Assembly: GCA_035537875.1 (NCBI GenBank)
Contig: DATLLJ010000028.1
Span: 72,533-136,532 of the forward strand
DNA: 64,000 nt
Reading direction: 5' to 3'
Source of the DNA: DATLLJ01 sp035537875
GTDB taxonomy: Bacteria; Acidobacteriota; Vicinamibacteria; Vicinamibacterales; CAVVIG01
Made by a program: the position numbers and the translations under genes. The notes below the pieces were generated by a model that saw nothing but the letters and a program-made list of their open reading frames with translations, did not search any database and was not told where the DNA came from. Below are positions 33,405-43,063 of this stretch, in pieces (position 1 is the stretch's first letter; each line of letters starts with the position of its first letter).

Positions 33405-34544
33405 CTAGACGAAAATCGACATCACTTCGTGAGCAAGAAGCATACCCTCGCGTGTGAGAGAAATGCGGCACCCGTCCCGTCGCAGGATCCCCGTCTGAAG
33501 AAAAGGTTCCAGCTGACCGCCGTATCGGTCCCAGACATCGACGCCGTAGATCGAACGAATTGCGTCGAGATTTACGCCCTCCGTCAGCCGCAGGCCGGTG
33601 AACAAGGCGTCGCCGAGTCGGCCTTCGGTCGTGCGCCACTGGTGGTCCACGGCCGGTGACTCGCCGGCGCGCAACCGTTGGACGTACTCCTCGGTGGACG
33701 CCACGTTCCTCCAGCGAACAGCTCGGCGTGTCGAGTGCGCCCCGCAGCCGAAGCCCATCCACTCACCGTCCTGCCAGTACTTGAGGTTGTGTCTGGACTG
33801 ACGCCCTGAACGCGCCACGTTCGAAATCTCATACTGTCGATACCCTACGGCATCGAGACGACCCATCGCCGCCAGATACATGGTGGCCGCATCGTCGTCG
33901 GGTGCCTGCGACCAGTTGGCCCGAGCCATTTCCTCTTTCAACGGTGCATTGGGATACACCTCCAGCAGATAGAGGGACAGATGTTCGGGGTTCAACGCGA
34001 TGGCCCGGTCGACCGATTCGAGCCATTCCGGGACCTGCTGCCCCGGCAGCCACATCATCAGGTCCAGGCTGACGTTGTCGAACCCGGCGGCGCGGGCGTC
34101 GCCCACGGCTTCGGCGGCGCGGTCGGCTGTGTGGAGCCTCGACAACCGCCGGAGCTCGGCCTCCCGAAAAGACTGGACGCCGTAACTGAGGCGGTTCACG
34201 CCCGCCTCACGGAATCCGGCGAGGCGCCGTTCATTCACGCTTTCAGGGTTCGCCTCGAGCGAGATTTCTGCGTCGGAGGTGACATCAAACTCCCTCGCAC
34301 AGGCGTTTACGACCCGACCAATCTCGGCCGGTTCGAGCAGCGACGGAGTGCCACCTCCGAAATAAATGGTGTCGACGACTTCCCGCTCGCCGTCACCGTC
34401 TGCCTGCTGGCGGCTCCGGGCAATCTCGGTCTCCAGCGCATCGACATAGCGCGCCTTCAAGCCCTCGTCGAACAAGCCTCGATTGAAGTTGCAGTAATTA
34501 CAGATGGCGGAACAGAACGGGACGTGAATATACAGGCCCAACAT
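33405..34544 (-). CDS. hemW: Heme chaperone HemW (radical SAM, oxygen-independent coproporphyrinogen oxidase-like)
   Basis: The 379-residue protein begins GLYIHVPFCSAICNYCNF, which holds the CxxxCxxC radical-SAM cluster motif. TIYFGGGTPSLLEPAEIG and VNRLSYGVQSFREAELRRL follow. RHNLKYWQDGEWMGFGCGAH contains the HNxxYW motif of HemW. HemW members transfer heme rather than oxidise coproporphyrinogen; HemN differs by its longer N-terminal cysteine set. The gene lies 31 bases after the DnaC-like gene. Confidence 0.92.
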   Translation of the reverse strand: MLGLYIHVPFCSAICNYCNFNRGLFDEGLKARYVDALETEIARSRQQADGDGEREVVDTIYFGGGTPSLLEPAEIGRVVNACAREFDVTSDAEISLEANPESVNERRLAGFREAGVNRLSYGVQSFREAELRRLSRLHTADRAAEAVGDARAAGFDNVSLDLMMWLPGQQVPEWLESVDRAIALNPEHLSLYLLEVYPNAPLKEEMARANWSQAPDDDAATMYLAAMGRLDAVGYRQYEISNVARSGRQSRHNLKYWQDGEWMGFGCGAHSTRRAVRWRNVASTEEYVQRLRAGESPAVDHQWRTTEGRLGDALFTGLRLTEGVNLDAIRSIYGVDVWDRYGGQLEPFLQTGILRRDGCRISLTREGMLLAHEVMSIFV

Positions 34545-34575
34545 CAAGCACACAAGAAGGAGAATTGCGTGACTC

Positions 34576-35424
34576 TCAGGTGCCCGCCCTGCCGCCCGAC
34601 CACTTGAGATCGCCTTTCCCGTCCCGGAGTTGAGCCCGCACCTGGCGGCCGCCGCGTCCAGGAGACGGCAACGCTTTCTTGCGCATCTTCCACATGGCCA
34701 GCAGGTCGTCCACCCCGCCGTTCGTCGGCAACTCGCGGTAGTCCGCGCCGTCCATCACGATGAACTCGCACATTTCGTGAAGACGCGATCGCATTCGGTG
34801 GCCGATTCGAAACAGCAGCGCGTTCGGGTCGGTGTCGTCGGGGATGTCGGCGTAGTTCGAGGTGAAGATCGTGGGTCGACGCTCGTTGTACCGCGTATTG
34901 ACGATGAGATTCATCGTCTCTTCCACCCACTCGGAGGTTTTCTCGGCGCCCAAATCGTCGAGCACCAGCAGATCGGCGGTCATCACCGGCCGCAGGATCT
35001 CGATCTCGGTGGTCCGGATCGAGGGGTCGTACGTGCTTCTGATGATTCGAAGCAGATCGCGCGTGTCGTAAAAAAGGCCGCGCGCCCCGGTCGTCTGGAT
35101 GACCTGTTTCAGCACGGCGGCCGCCAGATGTGTCTTGCCGACGCCAGGCTGGCCTTCGAGGAACAGGCCCGTCTTCACCGCCGGGTACTTTTCCGCGAGC
35201 TGTCGCGCCTGGAGCACGGCCCGCTCGAGCGATTCGTTGTACGCGCTGAAGTTGCCGAGCGAGCAGTGCTGGTACCGCTTGGGAATGTTGGCGTCGGCCA
35301 GACGTTTCACGCCGAGCTGATCGCGCCAGCAGTCGCAGCGCACCACGCGACGCGGCAGGCCCGTCGCCTGCGGTGTCTCGTCGACCGGTTTCCAGCCAGT
35401 GCCATCGCAGTGTGGGCAGGTCAT
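34576..35424 (-). CDS. DnaC/IstB-like AAA ATPase with an N-terminal zinc-binding segment
   Basis: From the ATG at 35424 the 282-residue protein starts MTCPHCDGTGWKP and continues to CDCW, a Cys-rich element probably binding zinc. The ATPase core has Walker A EGQPGVGKTHLA, Walker B LLVLDDLGAEKTSEW and the sensor region IFTSNYADIPDD. Such proteins resemble DnaC/DnaI helicase loaders. It lies 67 bases after hspR and 31 before hemW, with all three on one strand. It might act in DNA replication or in chaperone-type remodelling; the sequence alone does not decide. Confidence 0.8.
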   Translation of the reverse strand: MTCPHCDGTGWKPVDETPQATGLPRRVVRCDCWRDQLGVKRLADANIPKRYQHCSLGNFSAYNESLERAVLQARQLAEKYPAVKTGLFLEGQPGVGKTHLAAAVLKQVIQTTGARGLFYDTRDLLRIIRSTYDPSIRTTEIEILRPVMTADLLVLDDLGAEKTSEWVEETMNLIVNTRYNERRPTIFTSNYADIPDDTDPNALLFRIGHRMRSRLHEMCEFIVMDGADYRELPTNGGVDDLLAMWKMRKKALPSPGRGGRQVRAQLRDGKGDLKWSGGRAGT

Positions 35425-35491
35425 CTCGTCAGAAGGCAGAAGTGAAGTGTAGCGCTTTACCTCCGACTTGTGGACGGCCAACTTTGTCGGT

Positions 35492-35905
35492 CTAGCTCTT
35501 GGCCTTCAGCTTTTCTGTCTGAGGTGGAGTGGTACGCACGAGATCGGTCGGCGACGACTTCACGAGCGCGGTGGACAGGCGCTGCTCCCAGTCATCGAGC
35601 CCGCGCGCCATTTCGCGCTTCACGTATTCCATGAACTCGTTGACCTCGTGCTGCATCAGCTCGATCTTGCGCCGCATGTTGAGGACGATCTCGACCCCGG
35701 CAAGGTTCACTCCGAGATCTCGGGTAAGTGACAGAATCGTTTCCAGCTGCTCGAGGTCTTCCTCCGAGTACAAGCGCGTGTTGCCTTCGGTGCGCGAGGG
35801 CTTCAGCAGCCCTTCGCGTTCGTACAAGCGCAACGTCTGTGGATGGATGTTGTACTTCTGAGCCACAGCGCTGATCATGTAGTAGGCCTTGCCCGGCTTC
35901 TTCAT
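35492..35905 (-). CDS. hspR: Heat-shock regulator HspR (MerR family)
   Basis: The 137-residue protein has a MerR-type winged helix (YYMISAVAQKYNIHPQTLRL, then YEREGLLKPSRTEGNTRLYS) and a helical tail with LILNMRRKIELMQ-like content (VLNMRRKIELMQHEVNEF). HspR represses dnaK operons by binding HAIR sites. Its start overlaps the dnaJ stop by 4 bases, and a HAIR-like site lies in the dnaK promoter, which makes the assignment strong. Confidence 0.88.
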   Translation of the reverse strand: MKKPGKAYYMISAVAQKYNIHPQTLRLYEREGLLKPSRTEGNTRLYSEEDLEQLETILSLTRDLGVNLAGVEIVLNMRRKIELMQHEVNEFMEYVKREMARGLDDWEQRLSTALVKSSPTDLVRTTPPQTEKLKAKS

Positions 35906-37011
35906 CGGATTCCGCTTTCACCGGCGAGCAGCTCGCTCCTCACGTCTTCGTCGTTGATCCGCCCGAACTCCCGCAGCAGCTCCTTCGACCGCTCATCCAT
36001 TGTTTTCGGCAGGACCAGCCGGACCTCGACGACCAGATCGCCCCGCCGCGTGTCGAGCGGCGAGACGACGCCACGGTCGCGCAACCTGAAGCGCTGGCCC
36101 GACTGCGTCCCAGGAGGCACGCGCAACCGGACCGGCCCATCGAGCGACGGCACTTCGATCCTGGCGCCCAGGGCCGCCTCGTGCACGGCAACCGGCACCG
36201 TCACGTGAATGTCGTCGCCTTCCCGCCGGAACAGCGGGTGGGGCTCGACAGTCACGGTGATGTACAAGTCCCCGCTCTCACCCCCGTTGCGGCCGACATG
36301 GCCTTTGCCGGCCACTCTGACGCGCGCGCCGTCGGCGAGACCAGCCGGCACGTTCAGGGCGAGCGATTCGGCCCGCATCTCGACCTGCTGACCGCCGCAC
36401 GACACGCACGGAGACCGCCGCTGGCGTCCGGTGCCGCCACACGCCGCGCACGCGCGAGAGAACACCATGTGCCCGCGCGCCGACTTGATCAGCCCCGAGC
36501 CGTGGCACGACAAACATCGCGCCTCGGCGACGGCCGTCCACCCTGTGCCGCCGCAGGCGCGGCAATGCTCCTGGCGCGTGACCGTGACGACCTGCCGGCC
36601 GCCGCGAACGGCGACATCGAACGTGACGGCAATCGATTGGTGCAGGTCCGCGCCGCGTTCCGGCACGTCATCCTGCCGGAGCGCGCCGCGTTGTTCGAAG
36701 ACATCCGAGAACAGGTCCCCGAAGGTGGACGCGGCGGATCCGCCCACGCTGACCGAGAAGTCGAAGCCTTCGAATCCGTAACGCGGCGGTTGGTTCGGCT
36801 CCCCCGTCGAACCCGTCGCGTCGTACCGGCGACGGCGGTCAGGGTCGATCAGCGTTTCGTACGCCTCGGCAATCTGGCGGAATTGCGCCGCCGCCAGTCG
36901 GTCGCCCGGGTTGATGTCCGGGTGGTACTTGCGTGCCAGCCGTTTGTAGGCGCGCTTGATGTCGCCTGTGCTGGCCGCCCGCTCCAGGCCGAGGAGCAGG
37001 TAGAAGTCCAT
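35902..37011 (-). CDS. dnaJ: Chaperone DnaJ
   Basis: The 369-residue protein has the J domain (DFYLLLGLERAASTGDIKRA, with YHPDINPGD containing the HPD motif), a G/F-rich linker, and a cysteine-rich zinc domain (CRACGGTGW, CLSCHGSG, CAACGGTG, CVSCGG) followed by the substrate-binding C-terminus. Four CxxCxGxG-type repeats are recognisable, the last degenerate. It stimulates DnaK ATPase activity. It starts 1 base after the dnaK stop; no grpE gene lies between or nearby. Confidence 0.94.
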   Translation of the reverse strand: MDFYLLLGLERAASTGDIKRAYKRLARKYHPDINPGDRLAAAQFRQIAEAYETLIDPDRRRRYDATGSTGEPNQPPRYGFEGFDFSVSVGGSAASTFGDLFSDVFEQRGALRQDDVPERGADLHQSIAVTFDVAVRGGRQVVTVTRQEHCRACGGTGWTAVAEARCLSCHGSGLIKSARGHMVFSRACAACGGTGRQRRSPCVSCGGQQVEMRAESLALNVPAGLADGARVRVAGKGHVGRNGGESGDLYITVTVEPHPLFRREGDDIHVTVPVAVHEAALGARIEVPSLDGPVRLRVPPGTQSGQRFRLRDRGVVSPLDTRRGDLVVEVRLVLPKTMDERSKELLREFGRINDEDVRSELLAGESGIR

Positions 37012-37012
37012 G

Positions 37013-38935
37013 TCACTGCTTCCCCTCGTCCACCACCTCGGCGTCGATCACGTCCGAGGGTGGCTGGCCGGCGCCACCGGCGCTGGCGCCCGGCTGCCCG
37101 GCGTCGCTCGACCCGCCGGTGGCCGGCCCGCCGCCCGCCTGCTGCTTGTACATGGACTCCGCTGCCTTGTGCTGCGCGGCGGTCAACTGGTCAAGCGCGC
37201 GCTCGACGGCTTTGGTGTCCGACCCTTCGCTCGCCTTCTTCACGCTCTCCATCGCCGACTCGATGGCCGAACGATCGGCGGCGCTGACTTTGTCTCCGAG
37301 GTCCTTGACCATGCGCTCGGCGGCGTACACCGCCTGGTCGGCGCGGTTGCGCGTCTCGATCTCCTCGCGCCGTTTCTTGTCCTCCTCGGCATGCGCCTCG
37401 GCCTCCTTCATCATGCGATCGACTTCGTCTTTGGCCAGGCCGCTCGACGCGGTAATCGTGATCTTCTGTTCCTTCCCGGTGCCCAGATCTTTCGCCGAGA
37501 CGTTGACGATTCCGTTGGCGTCGATGTCGAACGTGACCTCCACCTGGGGCACGCCGCGCGGCGCTGGCGGCAGCCCGATCAGGTGAAAGCGACCGAGCGT
37601 CCGGTTGTCGCGCGCCAGAGGGCGCTCGCCCTGCAGCACATGGACCTCGACGCTGGTCTGACTGTCGGCAGCGGTGGAAAAGATCTCGCTCTTCCGTGTC
37701 GGAATCGTCGTATTCCGCTGGATCAGCGTCGTCATCACGCCGCCGAGCGTCTCGATGCCGAGTGAGAGCGGCGTCACGTCGAGCAGGAGCAGGTCCTTGA
37801 CCTCGCCGGCCAGCACGCCCGCCTGCACGCCAGCGCCAACCGCGACCACCTCATCGGGGTTGACGCCTTTGTGCGGCTCCTTGCCGAAGAGCTCCTTGAC
37901 GATTTGCTGGACCCTGGGTATCCGGGTCGAGCCACCGACGAGGACCACTTCGTCGATCTTCGACAAGTCCAACCCGGCGTCGGTCAGCGCCTGCTTCGTG
38001 GGACCGATCGTCTTCTGCAGGAGATCGTCCACGAGCTGTTCGAACTTCGCTCGCGTCAGCTTCATCTGCAGGTGCTTGGGTCCGCTCTGGTCGGCCGTGA
38101 TGAACGGCAGGTTGATGTCGGTCTCCATCACGGTGGAGAGCTCCATCTTCGCTTTTTCCGCGGCTTCCTTGAGCCGCTGCAGCGCCATGCGGTCCTTGCC
38201 CAGATCGATGCCGTCGCTCTTCTTGAACTCGGCGATGATCCAGTCGATGACGCGCTGATCGAGGTTGTCGCCGCCGAGGTGCGTGTCGCCGTTGGTCGCT
38301 TTGACTTCGACGACCCCCTCGCCCACCTCGAGAATCGAAATGTCGAACGTGCCCCCGCCGAAGTCGTACACGGCGATGGTCTCGTCCTTCTTCTTGTCCA
38401 GGCCGTAGGCAAGCGCCGCGGCCGTCGGCTCGTTGACGATCCGGGAAACGTCGAGGCCGGCAATCTGCCCCGCGTCCTTGGTCGCCTGCCGCTGCGCGTC
38501 GTTGAAGTAGGCAGGAACGGTGATGACCGCCTTGGTCACCGGCTGGCCGAGGTATTCCTCGGCGGCCTGTTTCAATTTCTGCAGGATCATCGCGGAGATC
38601 TCGGGCGGCGAATACTCCTTGCCCATCGCGTTGACGCGGGCGTCGCCGTTGCCGGCGCGGATGACCTGAAAAGGCACCATCTTCATCTCTTCACTGACCT
38701 CGTCGAACTTCCGGCCCATGAAGCGTTTGATCGAGAAGACGGTATTCTCCGGATTCGTGACCGCCTGGCGCTTGGCCACCTGTCCGACCAGGCGCTCGCC
38801 GGTTTTCGTGAAAGCCACCACCGACGGCGTGAGGCGGCCTCCTTCGGGATTGGTGATGACCACCGGCTCCCCGCCCTCCATCACTGCCACGACCGAGTTG
38901 GTGGTACCGAGATCGATGCCGATGATTTTGCTCAT
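37013..38935 (-). CDS. dnaK: Chaperone DnaK (Hsp70)
   Basis: From the ATG at 38935 the 640-residue product starts KIIGIDLGTTNSVVAVMEGG and contains VPAYFNDAQRQATKDAGQIA, VYDFGGGTFDISILEVG and VLVGGSTRIPRVQQIV, the nucleotide-binding signatures of Hsp70. The substrate domain (LLLLDVTPLSLGIETLGGV) and lid follow; the C-terminal tail is rich in Gly/Ala/Pro. It is the first gene of dnaK-dnaJ-hspR, controlled by the promoter and HAIR-like operator at 38973-39002. A longer start upstream was rejected, as it adds residues absent from other DnaK proteins. Confidence 0.97.
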   Translation of the reverse strand: MSKIIGIDLGTTNSVVAVMEGGEPVVITNPEGGRLTPSVVAFTKTGERLVGQVAKRQAVTNPENTVFSIKRFMGRKFDEVSEEMKMVPFQVIRAGNGDARVNAMGKEYSPPEISAMILQKLKQAAEEYLGQPVTKAVITVPAYFNDAQRQATKDAGQIAGLDVSRIVNEPTAAALAYGLDKKKDETIAVYDFGGGTFDISILEVGEGVVEVKATNGDTHLGGDNLDQRVIDWIIAEFKKSDGIDLGKDRMALQRLKEAAEKAKMELSTVMETDINLPFITADQSGPKHLQMKLTRAKFEQLVDDLLQKTIGPTKQALTDAGLDLSKIDEVVLVGGSTRIPRVQQIVKELFGKEPHKGVNPDEVVAVGAGVQAGVLAGEVKDLLLLDVTPLSLGIETLGGVMTTLIQRNTTIPTRKSEIFSTAADSQTSVEVHVLQGERPLARDNRTLGRFHLIGLPPAPRGVPQVEVTFDIDANGIVNVSAKDLGTGKEQKITITASSGLAKDEVDRMMKEAEAHAEEDKKRREEIETRNRADQAVYAAERMVKDLGDKVSAADRSAIESAMESVKKASEGSDTKAVERALDQLTAAQHKAAESMYKQQAGGGPATGGSSDAGQPGASAGGAGQPPSDVIDAEVVDEGKQ

Positions 38936-38972
38936 GAAGTCCTCGCGGAACGCTGGCCCTGATGCCACTCTG

Positions 38973-39002
38973 AGTATAAAACTTGAGTCGGAAGCAGTCA
39001 AA
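38973..39002 (-). promoter_or_regulatory. dnaK promoter overlapped by HAIR-like HspR operator
   Basis: Read on the minus strand, TTGACT (-35, 38996-39001) and TATACT (-10, 38973-38978) are separated by exactly 17 bases. On the plus strand CTTGAGT (38982-38988), 7 bases and AGTCAAA (38996-39002) match the HAIR layout CTTGAGT-N7-ACTCAAG with two mismatches in the second half. The operator therefore covers the -35 box and spacer, 47 bases upstream of the dnaK start. Confidence 0.75.
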
Positions 39003-39060
39003 GCGTCGAGGACAGAAATGTCGTATCGCGCTGGCGAGGCGTTAGAATAGAGAAGACCTC

Positions 39061-41376
39061 GTGAACCACCCAGCGGTCGTGATTCGATTCGCCCGCGGCG
39101 CCGTCATCGTCGCGCTGTTTGTCGTCGCGGCCGCGGCCGGCACGCTGAGCGGCGTGCTGTTCGCTTATGCAGGCGACCTGCCGCAGATATCGGCGCTCGA
39201 CGATTACACGCCGAGCATCATCACCCGCGTTTACGCTTCCGACAACCAGTTGATCGGCGAGTTCGCGACGCAGCGGCGCGTCATCGTGAACCACGATGAC
39301 ATCAACCCGCTGCTCCGCCAGGGGATTATCGCGACGGAGGACACGGAGTTCGACCGTCATTTCGGGATCAACCTCTGGCGGATCGCCGTCGCCGCCGGGA
39401 CCGACATCATCGAAATGCGGCGCGCGCAGGGCGCCAGCACCCTGACGCAGCAGCTCGCCCGCAATCTCAAAGAGCAGTTCGGTCTCACGTCGAAGAACGA
39501 GGAGACGGCCGCCGAGTCGTTCGAGCGCAAGGTCAAGGAGCTGATTCTCGCCGTTCAAATCGAGAAGCGCTACACGAAGCGCGAAATCTTCACCATCTAC
39601 TGCAACCAGATGTACCTGGGGCACGGCGCGTACGGAATCGAAGCGGCCTCGCGGCTCTACTTCAACAAGCCCAACAAGGAGCTCACGCTCGAGGAGGCGG
39701 CGCTTATTGCCGGCCTCTTCCAGCTGCCGGAAAGACAGAGCCCGTTTGTCGACATGAAGCGCGCCCTCGCCCGACGGAATCTCGTGCTGCAGCGGATGGC
39801 AGACGAGGGCTACGTTTCGCAGGCGGATGCCAGCGCGGCCAAGAGCCGGCCGATCGTCACGCGCGGGCAACCCAATCAGCCGCCCGGGATCGCTCCGTTC
39901 TTCGTCGAGGAAGTCCGTCAGCACCTGGAGCAGCAGTACGGCGCCAAGATGCTGTACGAGGGGGGACTCGCGGTCACCACCACGCTGGACGTCCGCCTTC
40001 AGCGGGCCGCGAACGAAGCGGTCGAGAACGGTCTTCGGCGGTACGACAAGCGGCGCGGCGTGTACCGCCGGCCCAGACGCAACGTCATCGCGGAAGGCCA
40101 CACCGTCGACGAGTTCGCCGACGACCGCTGGAGCCGCCCCATCGCTCAGAACGACGTCGTCCCCGCGATCGTCGTGACGGCGCCGAAATCAGGCCCCGCA
40201 CAAGTCAGGATCGGCCGTCACACGACCGAGCTCGCGCGGGAGAGCTTCTCCTGGACGCGCCGGACATCGGCCGCCGAGCTCTTCAAGCCGGGCGACCTGA
40301 TCGACGTGCGCGTCAGCAAGGTGGACGAGACGGGCGGTATTGCGGCGGTATCGTTGGAGCAGACCCCGGTTGCCGAGGCGGCGCTCGTCGCGATCGACAA
40401 CCGGACGGGGCAGATCAGGGCGATGGTCGGCGGCTGGAGCTTCGCCCGCAGCAAGTTCAATCGGGCCGTCCAGGCGTACCGTCAGCTGGGTTCCACGTTC
40501 AAGCCGGTGGTGTACACGACCGCGATCGACCGGGGGTTCACGCCAGCCTCCATGATTGTCGACGAACCGGTTGCGTTTCCGGCTGGACCCAATCAGCCCG
40601 ACTACACCCCCCAGAACTACGATCACACGTTCGAAGGTCCGGTCACGCTGCGCCATGCGCTCGAGGACTCGCGCAACATCCCGGCGGTCAAGATGATGGC
40701 CGAACTCGATCCGAAGAACGTGCTGGAATACGCGAAGCGCTTCGGCTTCGACGAGAATTTCCCTCCGTTCCTGTCCATGGCGCTCGGAGCCGGCGATGGC
40801 ACGCTGCTTCAGGTGACCAGCGCGTATTCGGTCTTTCCGAACCGCGGCGTTCGGATGAAGCCGTTCGACATCATCAATGTCAAGGATCGCGATGGAAACC
40901 TGCTCGAGGAGAATCGCTCCGAGCCGACTGGTGTCATTCGCGCGGACACGGCGTTCGTGATGACCAACATCCTGCGCGGCGTGGTGCAGGCGGGCCCGGG
41001 TCGCACAGGCGCCGCCGCGGCCAGCCTCAACTGGACGATCGCGGGCAAGACCGGGACCGTCGATGACAACACGGACGCCTGGTTCGTCGGGTTCGATCCC
41101 GACATCACCGTCGGCGTCTGGGTGGGCCTCGACGAGAAGAAACCACTCGGTGCCAACGAAACCGGGGCCGTCGCGGCCCTGCCCATCTGGATGGATTTCA
41201 TGAGGGCGTACATCGACGGCCGGCCCGACAAGGACGAGCCGCCAACCTTCGAGCCGCCAGCCAACATCGTGTTTCTGTCGGTGGACCAGGCCACGGGAAC
41301 GATCGTCCCGCCTGATAGCGGCGGCACCTACGAGGCGTTCATCGCCGGCACCCAGCCGGGCGGACTCGGACGATAA
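39061..41376 (+). CDS. mrcA: Penicillin-binding protein 1A, bifunctional peptidoglycan synthase
   Basis: The 771-residue protein starts at a GTG, with a membrane anchor (VIVALFVVAAAAGTLSGVLF). The glycosyltransferase (GT51) domain has IIATEDTEFDRHFGINLWRI and GASTLTQQLARNLKEQF. The transpeptidase domain has GSTFKPVVYTTAID (the SxxK motif), a DSRNIPAVK segment, and KTGTVDDNTDAWFVG. It polymerises and cross-links peptidoglycan at the inner membrane. Its start is 126 bases from that of dnaK; a TAGAAT hexamer (39043-39048) may be a -10 box. Confidence 0.95.
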   Translation: MNHPAVVIRFARGAVIVALFVVAAAAGTLSGVLFAYAGDLPQISALDDYTPSIITRVYASDNQLIGEFATQRRVIVNHDDINPLLRQGIIATEDTEFDRHFGINLWRIAVAAGTDIIEMRRAQGASTLTQQLARNLKEQFGLTSKNEETAAESFERKVKELILAVQIEKRYTKREIFTIYCNQMYLGHGAYGIEAASRLYFNKPNKELTLEEAALIAGLFQLPERQSPFVDMKRALARRNLVLQRMADEGYVSQADASAAKSRPIVTRGQPNQPPGIAPFFVEEVRQHLEQQYGAKMLYEGGLAVTTTLDVRLQRAANEAVENGLRRYDKRRGVYRRPRRNVIAEGHTVDEFADDRWSRPIAQNDVVPAIVVTAPKSGPAQVRIGRHTTELARESFSWTRRTSAAELFKPGDLIDVRVSKVDETGGIAAVSLEQTPVAEAALVAIDNRTGQIRAMVGGWSFARSKFNRAVQAYRQLGSTFKPVVYTTAIDRGFTPASMIVDEPVAFPAGPNQPDYTPQNYDHTFEGPVTLRHALEDSRNIPAVKMMAELDPKNVLEYAKRFGFDENFPPFLSMALGAGDGTLLQVTSAYSVFPNRGVRMKPFDIINVKDRDGNLLEENRSEPTGVIRADTAFVMTNILRGVVQAGPGRTGAAAASLNWTIAGKTGTVDDNTDAWFVGFDPDITVGVWVGLDEKKPLGANETGAVAALPIWMDFMRAYIDGRPDKDEPPTFEPPANIVFLSVDQATGTIVPPDSGGTYEAFIAGTQPGGLGR

Positions 41377-41437
41377 GACCGCGGACACTCCGGCGACGTC
41401 GCCGAGCGCCACCGCCAGCGCCGGTTGTTTCACGCCC

Positions 41438-43036
41438 TCAGCGTTTGATGCGTTCGAGCGCGGCCGAGGCCTCGGGGACCCGAGCAACGAGCGCCGCCAA
41501 CCCGAAGACGATGCCATAAGCACCAAGCACAGCCGCGGCGGCGAGCGCCGGGTGAATCAACGGCACATTCAGTTTCACGACCCACCCCACCATGACGGCG
41601 GCGGCGGCAGCTCCCCAGAGTTGCGCGAGGTAGACCATGGGCAACCCTGTCTTGCCAATGCGCCGGTTGAGCGTGTGCCGCAACATCAACATCTCGACCC
41701 ACCCTGCCAGCCCGCCGGCCACCGCGAGCCCTGCCGCGCCCCATCGAGGAGCCAATCCGACCCACCGGGGCAGCGGAATCGCAAACAGATAGCCGAGCAC
41801 GATGCCGATAACGACGCGGAACAAGGCGTACCGCAGCGGCGTCCGGGTATCGCGCAGCGCGTAATAGGTCGAGGAGTAGAGCCGGCCGAGCGTGGAGGGC
41901 AACAGTCCGACGGCCGACCCGGCCAGAATGCCCCAGACATAAATGGCCTCGTCGTGTCCGAACCGTCCCGTCTCGAAGAGCGCCGCCGCGATCACGTCGC
42001 CGAGCGCGAGAAAGGCGGCGGCCGATGGGACAACAAAGAAAGCAATTTGTCGCAGCCCTGCCCCGAGGCGCCGTTGAAGCACGGCGACCGCCTCAAGATC
42101 GGTCCCCACGGCGCCGGACATTTTCGGCAGCTCTGCGGCGGATACCGACATGCCGAACAGGCTGATCGGCAACGTGTACACCAGCTGCGCGTTCATGAGC
42201 CCGGCCAGAGCGCCAGTGGGCAGAAGTGTCGCCAGCAGCGTGTCGACGTAGGCGCTGATCTGCACGACGCCGCGGCTCACGAACGCGGGCCCGAAGTTCC
42301 GAACGACGGCACGAACCTCGGCGGAGGTCGTGTCGAGAGCGAGCCGCAAGTCTGGCGCCTCGCGCAGCACCGCCGGCAACTGCACGACGACCTGCAGAGC
42401 GCTGCCGACGAGCGAGCCCCACGCGAGAGCGATGGCGAGGCTGGGCAGGCTGGTCCGGCCACCGAAACCGACGAGCGTCGCAATCATCGCGGCGTTCCAC
42501 ATCACCGGCGCGGTATACGACAGAAGAAAGCGGTGATGGCTGTTCAGCACCCCCAGGCACCAGGCCGACAGGACGAGCATGCCAGCTCCTGGAAAGAGGA
42601 TGCGAACGAGCTGAATGGTGAGCGTCCGCTGCTCCCCTTCAAATCCGGGCGCGATGGCGTCGATGACAAGCGGTGTCGCGAGCACACCAACAAAGACGAT
42701 GGCGCTGACGACCAGTGCAAGCAGCGACGCGATCGCCCCGGCCACGCGTCCGGACTCGGGCCGGCGGCCCTGTGCGACGAGCGAGGCGTACACGGGAATG
42801 AACGAGGCCGAAAGGGCGCCTTCGCCAAACAGATTCTGGAGGAAGTTTGGAATGCGAAAAGCGGCGCTGAAGGCGTCGGCCTCCACTCCCAGCCCGAAGT
42901 AATGGGCGAAAACGCGCTGCCTGAGAAGTCCAGTCAGCCGCGTCAACATGATGCCCGCCGCGACGAGCGCAGCGGAACGGCCGCGCGGTGGAACCTCGGA
43001 GGACACCGGCGTCCCAGGGCGGCTTACAGATGCCAC
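41438..43036 (-). CDS. murJ: Lipid II flippase MurJ
   Basis: The 532-residue multispan protein has about 14 predicted membrane helices and the MurJ/MviN N-terminal motif ALVAAGIMLTRLTGLLRQRV, followed by AHYFGLGVEADAFSAAFRIP and NLFGEGALSASFIPVYASLV. It moves lipid II across the inner membrane for peptidoglycan synthesis. It converges with mrcA with 61 bases between the stops. The exact start codon (43036 or a few codons on) is not certain, but the conserved core is intact. Confidence 0.93.
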   Translation of the reverse strand: MASVSRPGTPVSSEVPPRGRSAALVAAGIMLTRLTGLLRQRVFAHYFGLGVEADAFSAAFRIPNFLQNLFGEGALSASFIPVYASLVAQGRRPESGRVAGAIASLLALVVSAIVFVGVLATPLVIDAIAPGFEGEQRTLTIQLVRILFPGAGMLVLSAWCLGVLNSHHRFLLSYTAPVMWNAAMIATLVGFGGRTSLPSLAIALAWGSLVGSALQVVVQLPAVLREAPDLRLALDTTSAEVRAVVRNFGPAFVSRGVVQISAYVDTLLATLLPTGALAGLMNAQLVYTLPISLFGMSVSAAELPKMSGAVGTDLEAVAVLQRRLGAGLRQIAFFVVPSAAAFLALGDVIAAALFETGRFGHDEAIYVWGILAGSAVGLLPSTLGRLYSSTYYALRDTRTPLRYALFRVVIGIVLGYLFAIPLPRWVGLAPRWGAAGLAVAGGLAGWVEMLMLRHTLNRRIGKTGLPMVYLAQLWGAAAAAVMVGWVVKLNVPLIHPALAAAAVLGAYGIVFGLAALVARVPEASAALERIKR

Positions 43037-43063
43037 GGACGCCTGAAGGCGGCGCGACGACGC

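Noticed and set aside
41391..41404. CGGCGAC/GTCGCCG palindrome between mrcA and murJ as a terminator
   Set aside because: Self-complementary 14 bases in GC-rich DNA without loop or T-run; too weak to call.
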